Shown: positions 18,216 to 27,530 of the stretch, one piece after another
How the letters are laid out: every line of letters starts with the position of its first letter
How positions within the stretch are numbered: position 1 is the first letter of the stretch
Origin: an uncultured Pseudomonadota bacterium
GTDB taxonomy: Bacteria; Pseudomonadota; Gammaproteobacteria; Burkholderiales; SG8-39
Direction of reading: 5' to 3'
Assembly (NCBI GenBank): GCA_903829815.1
Contig: CAIKRR010000076.1
Coordinates: 48,349-112,348, forward strand
DNA: 64,000 bases
The notes under the pieces: model-generated
Database searches by the model: none
Seen by the model: only the letters and a program-made list of their open reading frames with translations
What the model was told of the DNA's origin: nothing
Position numbers and translations under genes: made by a program

Positions 18216-21200
18216 TCAATGAAAATCACGTGACCGCGTATCGAGCCGCCCGAGCAGCGTGCTGTGATCAACCACCCGCGCGGCCACCAGATGCACCACC
18301 TCGCCCTCGCGCTGCACCTGACCGTAGACCGTCATCAACTGCGCCCCGAGCACTTCGCGCCGCTGCAACTCGCTCAGGTGGCGCCAGACCACCACATTGA
18401 CCTGCCCTGTCTCGTCCTCGAGCGTGATGAAGACCACACCCGAAGCAGTACCTGGACGCTGACGGCTGATGACCAGCCCGCTTGCCCGTGCAAGGCGCCC
18501 GTGCGGCATGCGTCGCAGTGCGGCCGCGGTGACGATGCGCATCGCCTCGAGCCGGGTGCGCAGCAAGGCCAGCGGGTGACGCCCCAGCGTGAGCCCGGTG
18601 CTGGCGTAGTCAGCCACCAGGCTCTCGCCTTCGCTGGGCTCGGCAATCATCGGCACCTCGTCTTCGATGGGCGCATCGCGCAGCAAGGGACTGCGTGACT
18701 CGATGCCAGCCACCTGCCAGTACGCTGCGCGTCGATGCTCGGTGAGGCCATCGAGCGCGGCGGCAGCAGCCACACTCTTCAGGTCACCTGCATCGAGTTC
18801 GGCACGCGCAGCCAGATCGTCGACCGAGGCAAAGGCGCGCACCGCACGCGCGCGCACGATGCGCTCGGCACTGGCCGCCGAGAGCCCCTTCACCATCGCA
18901 AGACCGAGACGCACCGCCGGTTGAGGCCATCTGCCCGAGGACTCGCGCGGAGGCTCGCGCTGCAGGTTTTGCTGCACGTCTCGCGGCGCCTCGAGCGTGG
19001 CTTCGAACTGGCTCGCAGTCACATCCACCGGGCGCACCTCGACCCCATGGCGGCGTGCATCCTGCACCAGTTGCGACGGACCATAGAAGCCCATCGGCTG
19101 ACTGTTGAGCAAGGCGGCGAGAAAGGCTGCCGGCGCATGACACTTGAGCCATGCCGACTGCCAGGCAATGAGCGCAAAGCTGATCGAGTGCGACTCGGGA
19201 AAGCCGTACTCGCCGAAACCCAGAATCTGCTGATAGATCTGGGCGGCAAATTCAGGGGTGTAGCCGCGCGCGAGCATGCCCTCGGTGAGGCGCCGCTCGA
19301 AGGGTTCGATGCCGCCCTTGCGGCGCCAGGCCGCCATGGCCCGTCGCAACTGGTCGGCCTCACCCGGTGTGAAGCCGGCCGCCACCACGGCAAGGCGCAT
19401 CACCTGCTCCTGGAAGATGGCCACACCCAGAGTTCGCCTCAACACGTCCTCGACCGCCGGACTGGGGTAGGTGACGGGCTCCAGCCCCTGACGCCGGCGC
19501 AAGTACGGATGCACCATGCCGCCCTGAATCGGCCCGGGGCGCACGATGGCCACCTGGATCACGAGGTCATAGAACTCGCGCGGCTGCATGCGGGGCAGCA
19601 TGGCCATCTGCGCGCGTGACTCGATCTGGAAGACCCCTACCGTATCGGCACGCGACACCATATCGAACACTGCCGGGTCATGGCGTGGAATATCGGCCAC
19701 GGTGAATGCACAGGCACCGGTGCCAGCGAGCCAGGGTGGCAGGTCACCCGATGGCTGATGGTCGGGGGACAGGCCCTCGCGTGACGCAGGGTGAGGCCCC
19801 ATCAGACAGCGCTGCACGTGCAACAGGTCGATGGTACGCCGGATGGCGGTGAGCATCCCCAACGCCAGGATGTCGACCTTGAGCAGACCCAGCGCATCGA
19901 GATCGTCCTTGTCCCACTGGATGACGCTGCGCCCCGGCATCGAGGCGTTTTCAACCGGCACCAGTTGCGACAGTGGCCCGCGCGAAATCACGAAACCGCC
20001 CGAGTGCTGCGACAGGTGACGCGGAAAGCGGGTGATCGTGTTGACCAGTTGCACCAGATGAGCGATGACGCGTGACTTGGGGTCGAAGCCTTGCACGGCG
20101 AGCGCCTCGGGCTGTACCGCATTGCCGTCCCACCAGCTGTGTGACTTTGCCAGCTGCTCGACCTGCCCGATATCGAGCCCGAGCGCCTTGCCGACATCGC
20201 GCATCGCACTGCGCGGCCGATAGGTGGTGATGGCCGCTGCAATGGCCGCCCGCTCGCGACCGTACTTGCGATAGATGTACTGGATCACCTCCTCGCGCCG
20301 CTCGTGCTCGAAGTCGATGTCGATGTCGGGCGGCTCGTTACGCTCCGCCGAGATGAAACGCTCGAAGAGGAGCGATGACGTGGCCGGATTCACTTCGGTG
20401 ATGCCGAGCGCATAGCACACTGCGGAATTGGCGGCCGAGCCGCGCCCCTGACAGAGAATGCCCTGACTGCGGGCAAAGCAGACGATGTCGTAGACCGTGA
20501 GGAAATAGGGCTCGTAGCCCAGAGAGGCAATGAGTGCGAGTTCATGCTCGATCTGGGTACGTACCGCCTCTGGGCCGACCGCTTCACCGTAGCGCCACCG
20601 CAGCCCCTCTTCGGTGAGAAACCGCAGGTGCTGAGCCGGCGTGCGTCCGGCGGCCACGATCTCGTCAGGGTATTCGTAGCGCAGTTCATCGAGCGAGAAG
20701 TGGCAGCGCCCCGCCACCAGGAGCGTCTCGGCGAGGAGCGATTCGGGATAGACCTGCGCCAGGCGCATGCGCTGGCGCAGATGCCGTTCGGCGTTGGCAA
20801 AGAGCGCCTGACCGCATTGATCGAGTGGCAGCCCCAGACGAATCGCGGTGAGCGTGTCCTGCAGCATGCGCCGCGAGCGTCGATGCATGTGAACGTCGCC
20901 CGCAGCAACGAGCGGCAATCGCGCACCACGGGCCATCTGGTCGAGCGCGCGCAGATGCGTCCGATCGACGGCACCCGAGAGGAGTTCAGCGGCAATCCAG
21001 GCACGCTCGGGGAAGGCCTCGGCGAGCCAATGCGCGTCGTGAGCAGTGTCGGTAGCCGGAGGCGCTTGCACAGCCCCGGCACTTCGCCCGCCTGGTCCGA
21101 TGTCTGGCAAGAGCAGCGCCAGGCACCGACTCATGTCCGACTCGAGATCGGCACGATGCAGCTCGTACTGGCCCTTGGGCGCGCGACGCCGGGCGCGCGT

Positions 21201-21494
21201 GATCCGCTCGCACAACTGACCATAGCCAACACGATCGGTGGCGAGGAGCACGAGTCGCGCGCCCTCCTCCAGACGCACTTCGGTGCCGACGATGAACTGC
21301 AGCGACTGGCCCCGACACGCCATATGGGCTCGCACGACACCGGCCACCGAACACTCGTCGGTCAGCGCCAGCGCGCGATAGCCCAGGGCTTGAGCCCGTT
21401 CGGCCAGTTCCTCTGGGTGAGAAGCCCCACGCAGAAAGCTGAAGTTCGATACGCAATGCAGCTCGGCGTAATCGGGCAGTACACCTCGCTTCAT
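18216..21494 (-). CDS. dnaE2: Error-prone DNA polymerase III alpha subunit DnaE2 (ImuC)
   Basis: A 1092-residue C-family polymerase. It begins with a PHP domain (YAELHCVSNFSFLRGASHPE, then ALTDECSVAGVVRAH). The palm carries GRGSAANSAVCYALGITEVN (from residue 350) and the catalytic acidic cluster PDIDIDF (389-395). The tail holds an OB-fold domain (VFITLEDETGQVNVVVW) and ends with SRDFH, as in other DnaE2 proteins. DnaE2 carries out translesion synthesis and SOS mutagenesis with ImuA and ImuB. The frame continues 40 codons upstream of ATG 21494, but that ATG overlaps the imuB stop as ATGA and gives the family N-terminus. It is the last gene of the minus-strand SOS cassette and converges with the FccB-like gene. 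Confidence 0.95.
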   Translation of the reverse strand: MKRGVLPDYAELHCVSNFSFLRGASHPEELAERAQALGYRALALTDECSVAGVVRAHMACRGQSLQFIVGTEVRLEEGARLVLLATDRVGYGQLCERITRARRRAPKGQYELHRADLESDMSRCLALLLPDIGPGGRSAGAVQAPPATDTAHDAHWLAEAFPERAWIAAELLSGAVDRTHLRALDQMARGARLPLVAAGDVHMHRRSRRMLQDTLTAIRLGLPLDQCGQALFANAERHLRQRMRLAQVYPESLLAETLLVAGRCHFSLDELRYEYPDEIVAAGRTPAQHLRFLTEEGLRWRYGEAVGPEAVRTQIEHELALIASLGYEPYFLTVYDIVCFARSQGILCQGRGSAANSAVCYALGITEVNPATSSLLFERFISAERNEPPDIDIDFEHERREEVIQYIYRKYGRERAAIAAAITTYRPRSAMRDVGKALGLDIGQVEQLAKSHSWWDGNAVQPEALAVQGFDPKSRVIAHLVQLVNTITRFPRHLSQHSGGFVISRGPLSQLVPVENASMPGRSVIQWDKDDLDALGLLKVDILALGMLTAIRRTIDLLHVQRCLMGPHPASREGLSPDHQPSGDLPPWLAGTGACAFTVADIPRHDPAVFDMVSRADTVGVFQIESRAQMAMLPRMQPREFYDLVIQVAIVRPGPIQGGMVHPYLRRRQGLEPVTYPSPAVEDVLRRTLGVAIFQEQVMRLAVVAAGFTPGEADQLRRAMAAWRRKGGIEPFERRLTEGMLARGYTPEFAAQIYQQILGFGEYGFPESHSISFALIAWQSAWLKCHAPAAFLAALLNSQPMGFYGPSQLVQDARRHGVEVRPVDVTASQFEATLEAPRDVQQNLQREPPRESSGRWPQPAVRLGLAMVKGLSAASAERIVRARAVRAFASVDDLAARAELDAGDLKSVAAAAALDGLTEHRRAAYWQVAGIESRSPLLRDAPIEDEVPMIAEPSEGESLVADYASTGLTLGRHPLALLRTRLEAMRIVTAAALRRMPHGRLARASGLVISRQRPGTASGVVFITLEDETGQVNVVVWRHLSELQRREVLGAQLMTVYGQVQREGEVVHLVAARVVDHSTLLGRLDTRSRDFH

Positions 21495-23077
21495 GCAAAG
21501 ACGCCATGCAGAAACCAGTGCGCATCGATGCTGCGACTGCGATAGATCCACAGGAGGGCCTGGTCGGCACTGCGCGCAAGGAAGTAATCGCGCATCACAT
21601 CGCCCCCATCCCACCAGCCCGACTCGATCCGCTCAGGACCGGCCAGCAGACTCAAGGGAGACTGATGATCGAAACCGCTCTGTCGATCGAGATAGAGCCG
21701 GCTCGCCACCTCGCGCAAGGGGCGCGGCGCGCGCAGAAGCCACACCGGCCGACGGCCGGCTGCCACCAGGGTGCCGTCGACCGCACGCAAGGCCTTGAAC
21801 GGGGCATGCACCGACGCGTGTTCAGGTCGATGGTCATCGGCCAGACGCAGACCGTGAACGGCATCGGTACCCAGCCGCGCCTGCAATCGATCGACCAGCC
21901 GATCGATATCCTGGGCAACCCCCGCCGCGTCCGGAAAGAGATTCTGACTGGGCTCCGGGATGCGACAGAGCGTATCGACCCGCACCCGGATCTCGAGCGC
22001 AGGTGCACGCAGCGCAAGGCGCTCGAGATGCTCGCGCGCAAGCATTGCAAAGTGCTCGGCACTGCGCTCGGCCGTTGCCATCTCGATGGCAACTGCGGTA
22101 AGAGCACCCTCGTCGTGCAGGAGTTCGAGCACGATGCGGTCGGTGGCCGATGCGCGTGCCTGCAGGAAGCCTTCGAGTTGCACGAGCAGGCGACGAAACG
22201 CGAAGACAAGCGCTGCGGCATCGTCGACCGCATGGGTGAGTTCGAGCCTTGACTCGAAGCGCTCGGGCGGCACGTAGAAACGATGCGCCATCGCCTGCCG
22301 ACCCCGGGCCTCATCGAGACGCAAGAGGAGCATGGCACCGAACCGTCGCGCAAACCCGGCACGCGGAAAGCCCAGCAGATCGGCCACGGTACGCGCACCG
22401 ACCTGCTCGAGTGCGTTGATGGCCTTCACACCAGCCAGGGTGTCATCGACCTGCAGGGCATGCAGCGGCAGGCGCTCGAGCGCTCGCACCCAGGCACCAT
22501 CGGCAGAGTCAGGATGGCAGTCTTCATGAACAGCCGCCAGCCAGCGTGCGGCACGGGCATTCGGAGCGCTGGCCATGCGCGCGGTGAGCCCCAACCGACC
22601 GATCATGACCCGCAGGCGCGCCACGATGCGTTCGAGCCCCCCGAAGAGGCGCAGGCTGCCATGCAACTCGAGCAACACTTCGCAGGCGCTGGCGAGCACG
22701 ACCTTGGGCGTATGCAGACTGGCGCAAGCTGCCAGCGCCTCGAGCATCTGGCGCTCGGCGTCGGGTCGACGACGCACGACCACCAACCCGGGCACGAGGG
22801 CAGTCGCCGCCGCGGCACTCATGCCGATGTGCACGCCACCGGCCCGCGCACGCACGCAGGCATCGATGACATGAACGCCCTCGAGCACCGCCAGCGGTGC
22901 GGCCGCATCGGCTGATGCAACTGAGACGACTGATGCTGCCGATGTTGCTGATCCAGCAGATGGAGCTGAGGCAGCTGATCGGATGGGCACGGTTGAACCG
23001 GCCACTTCAGCTGATGAATTCGCCGCGACGATCGAATCGGCCGGGAGGTGCGACAAGTGGATGGCCAGCCAGATCAT
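21491..23077 (-). CDS. imuB: ImuB, inactive Y-family polymerase-like translesion factor
   Basis: A 528-residue protein. Its opening [17 protein letters not shown] replaces the catalytic Asp motif of true Y-family polymerases, as known for ImuB, which acts as an adaptor linking DnaE2, ImuA and the beta clamp. Later parts match the family: GVHIGMSAAAATALVPGLVV, a helix-hairpin segment NALEQVGARTVADLLGFPRA, and a C-terminal GWWDGGDVMRDYFLARS. Residues about 23-60 form a Ser/Ala-rich insertion (see findings). AAGGAG upstream of ATG 23077 fixes the start; the open frame reaches 23521 but that part overlaps imuA and is composition noise. It overlaps imuA by 71 bases and dnaE2 by 4, indicating coupled translation. 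Confidence 0.93.
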   Translation of the reverse strand: MIWLAIHLSHLPADSIVAANSSAEVAGSTVPIRSAASAPSAGSATSAASVVSVASADAAAPLAVLEGVHVIDACVRARAGGVHIGMSAAAATALVPGLVVVRRRPDAERQMLEALAACASLHTPKVVLASACEVLLELHGSLRLFGGLERIVARLRVMIGRLGLTARMASAPNARAARWLAAVHEDCHPDSADGAWVRALERLPLHALQVDDTLAGVKAINALEQVGARTVADLLGFPRAGFARRFGAMLLLRLDEARGRQAMAHRFYVPPERFESRLELTHAVDDAAALVFAFRRLLVQLEGFLQARASATDRIVLELLHDEGALTAVAIEMATAERSAEHFAMLAREHLERLALRAPALEIRVRVDTLCRIPEPSQNLFPDAAGVAQDIDRLVDRLQARLGTDAVHGLRLADDHRPEHASVHAPFKALRAVDGTLVAAGRRPVWLLRAPRPLREVASRLYLDRQSGFDHQSPLSLLAGPERIESGWWDGGDVMRDYFLARSADQALLWIYRSRSIDAHWFLHGVFA

Positions 23078-23957
23078 CGGTGATGGGCTCCTTGCGTGGC
23101 AGACCCCGATCGAGGTCGAGAATGAGGGGCTCGCTGCCGGGCATGCCGGCCGTACCGGCGAGCCCGCCACGGCGCTTGAGGATGTGCACCGCGAACGATT
23201 CACGCCCCGGATCGGCGAGCGCGATGCGCAAGGCCGCACAGGTGGCCGCTGTGGCATCGGCCATTGGACGAAACACGAAGGCGAGCGCAGGCCCGCCTTC
23301 GGCGGCAATCTGCAGGCGGCGCAGTTCGGGATACTGCAAGGCGCGCGGGTCAGGAACGGCACGCGGCCAGATGAGCACGGCCGCGGCCGTGGCCGCGCGA
23401 AGTGCCTGCTCGGCCGCCCAGAGAAGGTCGCGCCGGTTGGCCGGCTCGACCACCAGGATGGCAGCCGGATCGATGCCTGCCTGCACCAGCGCCGGTGCGT
23501 GAAGTCGGTGGGGAGGCGCAATGCAGACCAGTCGTCGCCCTTGACGAGCCAGACGAGCGAGGGCCGGCATGAGCAACTGCATCTCGCCCAGCCCCTCGCG
23601 CGGACTCAGCAGTTCGGTGAGGACGCCTGCCGGCCAGCCGGCACCCGGCAAGGCGGCATCGAGCGTGGCAAAGCCGGTGGGGCAACCGGCACGGGCCACC
23701 CGGGCAAGATCTCGACCACGCCACAAGGCGGGTTGCGCCTGCAGCAGTTGCGCGAGAGCGGCCTGGCGGGTGGTAGCGAAGGCTGCAGGGACACCGGCGA
23801 TCGCAGGGTCCGTCGAGGGTTCGGCGGCAGGGTCGATGTCGGAGTCGATGTCGGAGTCGGCCAAACGGGCGCGAAGCGTCCCGCTCTGTGGCGGCCCGTT
23901 CTGCGACGGCACGACATCGGGCAGATCGAAAAGATCGGGATACGACGCCGCTCTCAT
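23007..23957 (-). CDS. imuA: ImuA, RecA-like translesion-synthesis accessory protein
   Basis: A 316-residue protein with the ImuA core: [40 protein letters not shown] and [20 protein letters not shown]. The region resembles RecA/SulA folds, with a degenerate nucleotide-binding loop ([10 protein letters not shown] in place of a full Walker A). ImuA binds RecA and ImuB and helps recruit the mutasome. The first ~60 residues are Asp/Ala/Ser-rich and probably disordered. Its ATG overlaps the lexA stop (ATGA at 23954-23957) and its 3' end overlaps imuB by 71 bases, so all four cassette genes are translationally linked. Confidence 0.92.
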   Translation of the reverse strand: MRAASYPDLFDLPDVVPSQNGPPQSGTLRARLADSDIDSDIDPAAEPSTDPAIAGVPAAFATTRQAALAQLLQAQPALWRGRDLARVARAGCPTGFATLDAALPGAGWPAGVLTELLSPREGLGEMQLLMPALARLARQGRRLVCIAPPHRLHAPALVQAGIDPAAILVVEPANRRDLLWAAEQALRAATAAAVLIWPRAVPDPRALQYPELRRLQIAAEGGPALAFVFRPMADATAATCAALRIALADPGRESFAVHILKRRGGLAGTAGMPGSEPLILDLDRGLPRKEPITDDLAGHPLVAPPGRFDRRGEFIS

Positions 23958-24727
23958 GCGGCACCTGCCATGCCATCGCGAATGAGTCCGACCACCAGAC
24001 CCTCGATGGCAAACCCTTCTTCACGCGGATCGATGACGATGGGCGCGAAGTCCGGATTGGCCGGCAGCAGTTCGATGTGCCCGTCACGGTGCTGCAAGCG
24101 CTTGACGGTGACCTCGTCGGCAATGCGCGCCACCACGATCTGGCCGCTGCGCGCCTCGGCCGTATGGTGCACGGCCAGCAGGTCGCCCTCGACGATGCCT
24201 GCGTCACGCATGCTCATGCCACGCACCTGCAGCAGGTAGTCGGGGGCCGGGCGAAAGAGTTGCCGGTCTACCGTGTAATGCCCGACCACATGCTCGGCTG
24301 CCAGCATCGGCGCACCCGCAGCAACCCGCCCGAGCAGGGGCAGCAAGGCCAATGCAGTTGGCGCATCGCGGAGCAGGCCAGACAAACCCTGCCCTGGCCG
24401 GCTCTGAACAGACAGGCGTGGCTCGGCACGCCCGCCACCCCCCTGCCCCCATCCGGCTTCGGTGAGGCGAAGTCCGCGTGCGGTGCCCTGGCGAATCTCG
24501 ATCAGACCCTTGCGCTCGAGCGCCCGCAGATGCTCCTCGGCCGCATTGGCTGAGCGGAAAGCCAGGGCAGTCGCGATTTCAGCCCGGGTGGGCGGCATGC
24601 CACTGCGTTCGATCTCGGTGCGGATCAGGGCAAGAATCTGCGCCTGACGAGCCGTGAGCGGTACTGTCGAAACAGGCGGCGCCATCGAGACAGGCGGAAC
24701 CGGCGGTGAGGCAGGGACAGACGGCAT
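23954..24727 (-). CDS. lexA: LexA-type SOS repressor heading the imuA-imuB-dnaE2 cassette
   Basis: A 257-residue repressor/autoprotease. The winged-helix DNA-binding domain is [40 protein letters not shown] and [20 protein letters not shown]. The linker contains the self-cleavage dipeptide Ala-Gly in [10 protein letters not shown]. The catalytic Ser is in [15 protein letters not shown] and the Lys in [11 protein letters not shown]. All are intact, so RecA-stimulated self-cleavage is expected. It is longer than most LexA proteins because of about 24 Pro/Val/Ser-rich residues before LTARQ. The start is uncertain: GTG 24736, ATG 24727 (with GAGTGG upstream) or ATG 24685. A perfect LexA box at 24753-24768 lies just upstream, implying autoregulation of the whole cassette. 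It may be a second, cassette-specific LexA. Confidence 0.92.
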   Translation of the reverse strand: MPSVPASPPVPPVSMAPPVSTVPLTARQAQILALIRTEIERSGMPPTRAEIATALAFRSANAAEEHLRALERKGLIEIRQGTARGLRLTEAGWGQGGGGRAEPRLSVQSRPGQGLSGLLRDAPTALALLPLLGRVAAGAPMLAAEHVVGHYTVDRQLFRPAPDYLLQVRGMSMRDAGIVEGDLLAVHHTAEARSGQIVVARIADEVTVKRLQHRDGHIELLPANPDFAPIVIDPREEGFAIEGLVVGLIRDGMAGAA

Positions 24728-24752
24728 GGCGACCACTCGAGAATCGGGGATA

Positions 24753-24768
24753 CTGTATATTCGTACAG
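24753..24768 (-). promoter_or_regulatory. LexA (SOS) box controlling lexA-imuA-imuB-dnaE2
   Basis: CTGTATATTCGTACAG matches the CTGT-N8-ACAG LexA operator perfectly. The flanks extend symmetry to TACTGTA...TACAGTA over 24751-24770. It is 26 bases upstream of the lexA ATG at 24727, where bound LexA would block the promoter. Confidence 0.9.
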
Positions 24769-24913
24769 TATTCTGATTTTCTCAAGTGTTACCTGATCGA
24801 CATGCGCCGAACGCACGCATCAGCGTCAGCACCAACGGTGATGGTCTGGCTCGCTCGGCTCGAAGAAGGCAAGGACATCGAACCGCCCGAAGAGACGGAA
24901 AACCCCGTCCTGC

Positions 24914-25135
24914 TCAACCGGGCGATGTCGGACAGCAGCCGCAGCCACCCATGTGCCGGTATCCGCCACCACCGCCACCCGTCAACGCACCACCCCCGAC
25001 AAAGCGCGGTCCGGTCAGGGCCTTGGGCGATTCGGTGCCGCACTCGGGGCACGGTTGTGGCTTGTCGTGCATCGACATGGGGCGAAACGCACTGAAGCGT
25101 CCGCACTTGGGGCAGGTATAGTCGTAGAGAGGCAT
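24914..25135 (-). CDS. FmdB-family zinc-ribbon protein
   Basis: A 73-residue protein with two CxxC knuckles, TCPKCGRFSAF and PCPECGTESP, typical of the small FmdB zinc-ribbon family named after a putative regulator of formamidase genes. The N-terminal MPLYDYTCPKCG is the usual start. The C-terminus is Gly-rich with a further GGCGCCPTS cysteine group. Its biochemical role is not established in general. It is divergently placed from the aldo/keto reductase at 25264 and shows no close partner. Confidence 0.88.
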   Translation of the reverse strand: MPLYDYTCPKCGRFSAFRPMSMHDKPQPCPECGTESPKALTGPRFVGGGALTGGGGGGYRHMGGCGCCPTSPG

Positions 25136-25263
25136 GTCGAAAGTATAGCGGAAGGGAAACTGTTTACTTGCTTGAAGCCCGGGTCAGCCGGCACGGGCGG
25201 TGACGCGTTGCTGTTCGAGAAACGCGCCCGGCGCTCGAATAATGCCGGCGGTAAGATCTGCCC

Positions 25264-26100
25264 ATGACTGCAATCTCCCTCATGCCCGTCCGCCCCATTC
25301 CATCGAGTGGCGTGCCTGTTCCGATCGTTGGCCTTGGCACCTGGCAGAGCTTCGACGTGGGTGCTGACGCGGCAGCACGAGCGGTTCGCACCCGCGTGTT
25401 GCAGCGCTTTGCGAGCCTTGGCGGTGCCGTTATCGATTCATCGCCCATGTATGGCAGCGCAGAGAGCGTCGTGGGCGATCTGCTGGGCGCCGTGACCGGG
25501 GTCTGGCAACCCTTCGTCGCCACCAAGGTCTGGACACAAGGACGAGCAGCCGGCATCCGCCAGATGGAGACCTCGATGGCTCGCCTGCGCACGCCGATCA
25601 TCGACCTGATGCAGGTGCACAACCTGGTCGACGTCGACACCCATCTTGCGACACTCACCGACTGGAAGACCGAGGGTCGCGTTCGCCACATCGGGGTCAC
25701 GCATTACAACGAGTCGGCTTACGCGGCCGTCACGCAAGTCATCGAACGCCACACCATAGACACGCTGCAGATCAACTATTCGGTCGCCGAACGCAGTGCC
25801 GAATGCCGTCTGCTGCCACTGGCCCGCGAGCGCGGCATTGCCGTGATCATCAACCGCCCCTTTGCGGAAGGCGATGCGCTGCGGCGCCTGCGCAACCGGA
25901 TACTGCCCAACTGGGCGCATGACATCGGCTGCACGAGCTGGCCCCAACTGCTGCTGAAATTCGTGCTCTCGCACCCGGCGGTCACCTGCACCATTCCGGG
26001 CATGTCGAGCATCCCCCATGTCGAAGACTGTCTGGCCGCGGCAACAGGCCCGATGCCAGATGCAGCGCTGAGGGCGCGAATTGCCGAAGCAGCCGGCTGA
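25264..26100 (+). CDS. Aldo/keto reductase family protein
   Basis: A 278-residue TIM-barrel oxidoreductase. It opens with VPVPIVGLGTWQSFDVG, then has the catalytic Asp-Tyr pair in AVIDSSPMYGSAESVVGDLL, the Lys in VATKVWT and the His in MQVHNLVD. NAD(P)H binding is suggested by the late CTIPGMSSIPHVEDCLAAA. These enzymes reduce aldehydes or ketones. The N-terminal barrel strand and a signal-less start place it in the cytoplasm. It converges with the PcaB-like gene with only 6 bases between stops, so it is not part of that operon. Confidence 0.88.
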   Translation: MTAISLMPVRPIPSSGVPVPIVGLGTWQSFDVGADAAARAVRTRVLQRFASLGGAVIDSSPMYGSAESVVGDLLGAVTGVWQPFVATKVWTQGRAAGIRQMETSMARLRTPIIDLMQVHNLVDVDTHLATLTDWKTEGRVRHIGVTHYNESAYAAVTQVIERHTIDTLQINYSVAERSAECRLLPLARERGIAVIINRPFAEGDALRRLRNRILPNWAHDIGCTSWPQLLLKFVLSHPAVTCTIPGMSSIPHVEDCLAAATGPMPDAALRARIAEAAG

Positions 26101-26106
26101 AACGCC

Positions 26107-27456
26107 TCAGTCGCGCAAACCCGCCAGCACCCGGTCGACCATGACCCCTGCCTGACCCAGATAGTTGGCCGGGTCACACAGGCGCTCGAGCGTGGCGCGA
26201 TCGACATGCGCCGTGATCTCGGCGCACTCGCACAGCAGTTCGAGCAGCGGACGGCGCTGGCGCACCGCCTCGCGGCAGATGTCGTAGACAAGGTCGTGCG
26301 CATACTCGCGGCCGATGTAGGGGCCAAGGCCCATCATCACCGCCTCGGATACCACCAGACCGTGCGTGAGATCGAGGTTGGCACGCATCTGCGCGGCGTC
26401 GACTTCGAGTCCGGCGAGGATGAAACGGGTCTGCTTCAGTGCACCCGAGAGCAGGCAGAAGGCCTCGGGCAGCACGATCCACTCGATTTCCCACGGCCCG
26501 GTCGAGCGCTCGTGATCGGCCACCATGGCATCCATGAGCGAGGCAGCGTGCTGACGCACCACCGACACGGTCGAGTGGATGTAGAGGCATGAAATCGGGT
26601 TGCGCTTCTGCGGCATGGTCGAGGACGACCCGCGCCCGGGTGCAAACGGCTCGTAGACCTCGGCCACTTCGGTCTGCATCAGCAGTTTCACGTCCATGGC
26701 GATCTTGCCCAGCGAACCGCCCACCAGACCCAGAAAGGCACCCACTTCGGCAATCGTGTCGCGCACGGTATGCCAGGCAATCGGCGGCTGCGCCAGACCC
26801 AGTTCGGCCATGAGGGCCGCCTGGGTCTCCATCGCGCCGTGCTCGAGCGAGGCAAGCGTGCCTGAAGCCCCGGCAAATTCACCCATCAGCACGCGTGGGC
26901 GCAACTGGGTGAGCCGCTCGCGATGGCGCTCGATGCCGGCGAGCATGGTCGCCACCTTGTAGCCGAAGGTAATCGGCGTAGCCTGCTGCAGGTTCGAGCG
27001 GCCGGCCATCGGCGTGTCGCGGTGGGTACGCGCGAGCCGCGCGAGCGAGGCCGATATGTCGCGCAGGTCGGCCTCGATCAGTTCGAGCGCTTCGCGAATC
27101 TGCAGCACGGTGGCCGTGTCGGTCACATCCTGCGTGGTGGCGCCCCAATGGCACCATTCGCCCAGCTTGTCACGACACAGGGCATTCAACTGCGACACCA
27201 CCCCGAGCACCGGGTAGCCAATCTGCTCGGTGCGTGCCTTGAGGCGATCCATGTCGATCTTCGCCACGTCGCAGTTGCGCACGATCTCCTCGGCCGCTTC
27301 GGCCGGGATGATCGCGAGACGCCCTTGCGCCACGGCCAGCGCCCGCTCGAAGTCGAGGTATTTGGCGGTGCGATTTTCATCAGACCAGACGGCGCGCATG
27401 GCGCTTGCGCTGAAGATGTCACCGAAGATGTGCGAGTCGATGATGCTGGCTGACAT
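26107..27456 (-). CDS. Fumarase/aspartase-superfamily lyase (PcaB/PurB-like)
   Basis: A 449-residue protein of the superfamily that includes adenylosuccinate lyase and 3-carboxy-cis,cis-muconate cycloisomerase. The signature GRGSSSTMPQKRNPISC (about residues 272-285) holds the catalytic Ser loop, and WCHWGATTQDVTDTATVLQ is the conserved first motif. It catalyses anti-elimination, or a cyclisation/cleavage, on a carboxylated substrate. Context points to a catabolic lyase: it is the last gene of the minus-strand operon behind a MaoC dehydratase and an FAD dehydrogenase. AGGAA lies before ATG 27456; the frame extends upstream to 27603 but that part has no family similarity. Substrate is not assignable from sequence. 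Confidence 0.88.
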   Translation of the reverse strand: MSASIIDSHIFGDIFSASAMRAVWSDENRTAKYLDFERALAVAQGRLAIIPAEAAEEIVRNCDVAKIDMDRLKARTEQIGYPVLGVVSQLNALCRDKLGEWCHWGATTQDVTDTATVLQIREALELIEADLRDISASLARLARTHRDTPMAGRSNLQQATPITFGYKVATMLAGIERHRERLTQLRPRVLMGEFAGASGTLASLEHGAMETQAALMAELGLAQPPIAWHTVRDTIAEVGAFLGLVGGSLGKIAMDVKLLMQTEVAEVYEPFAPGRGSSSTMPQKRNPISCLYIHSTVSVVRQHAASLMDAMVADHERSTGPWEIEWIVLPEAFCLLSGALKQTRFILAGLEVDAAQMRANLDLTHGLVVSEAVMMGLGPYIGREYAHDLVYDICREAVRQRRPLLELLCECAEITAHVDRATLERLCDPANYLGQAGVMVDRVLAGLRD

Positions 27457-27530
27457 GAACAATTCCTGGACGGGTGAAGGTCTGCGGGGTGGTGCGGCGA
27501 CCACCGCCTCTTGGCGATGGCCGCTGCCTT

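Noticed and set aside
18735..19619. Plus-strand open frame of 294 codons opposite dnaE2
   Set aside because: His/Arg-rich shadow composition; the dnaE2 frame is secure.
22983..24239. Plus-strand open frame of 418 codons over imuA, imuB and lexA
   Set aside because: Antisense to well-recognised SOS genes; no similarity or start signal.
24770..24913. Possible small gene between lexA and the FmdB gene
   Set aside because: The open frame there overlaps the LexA box and FmdB and shows no motif; treated as intergenic with nothing further seen.
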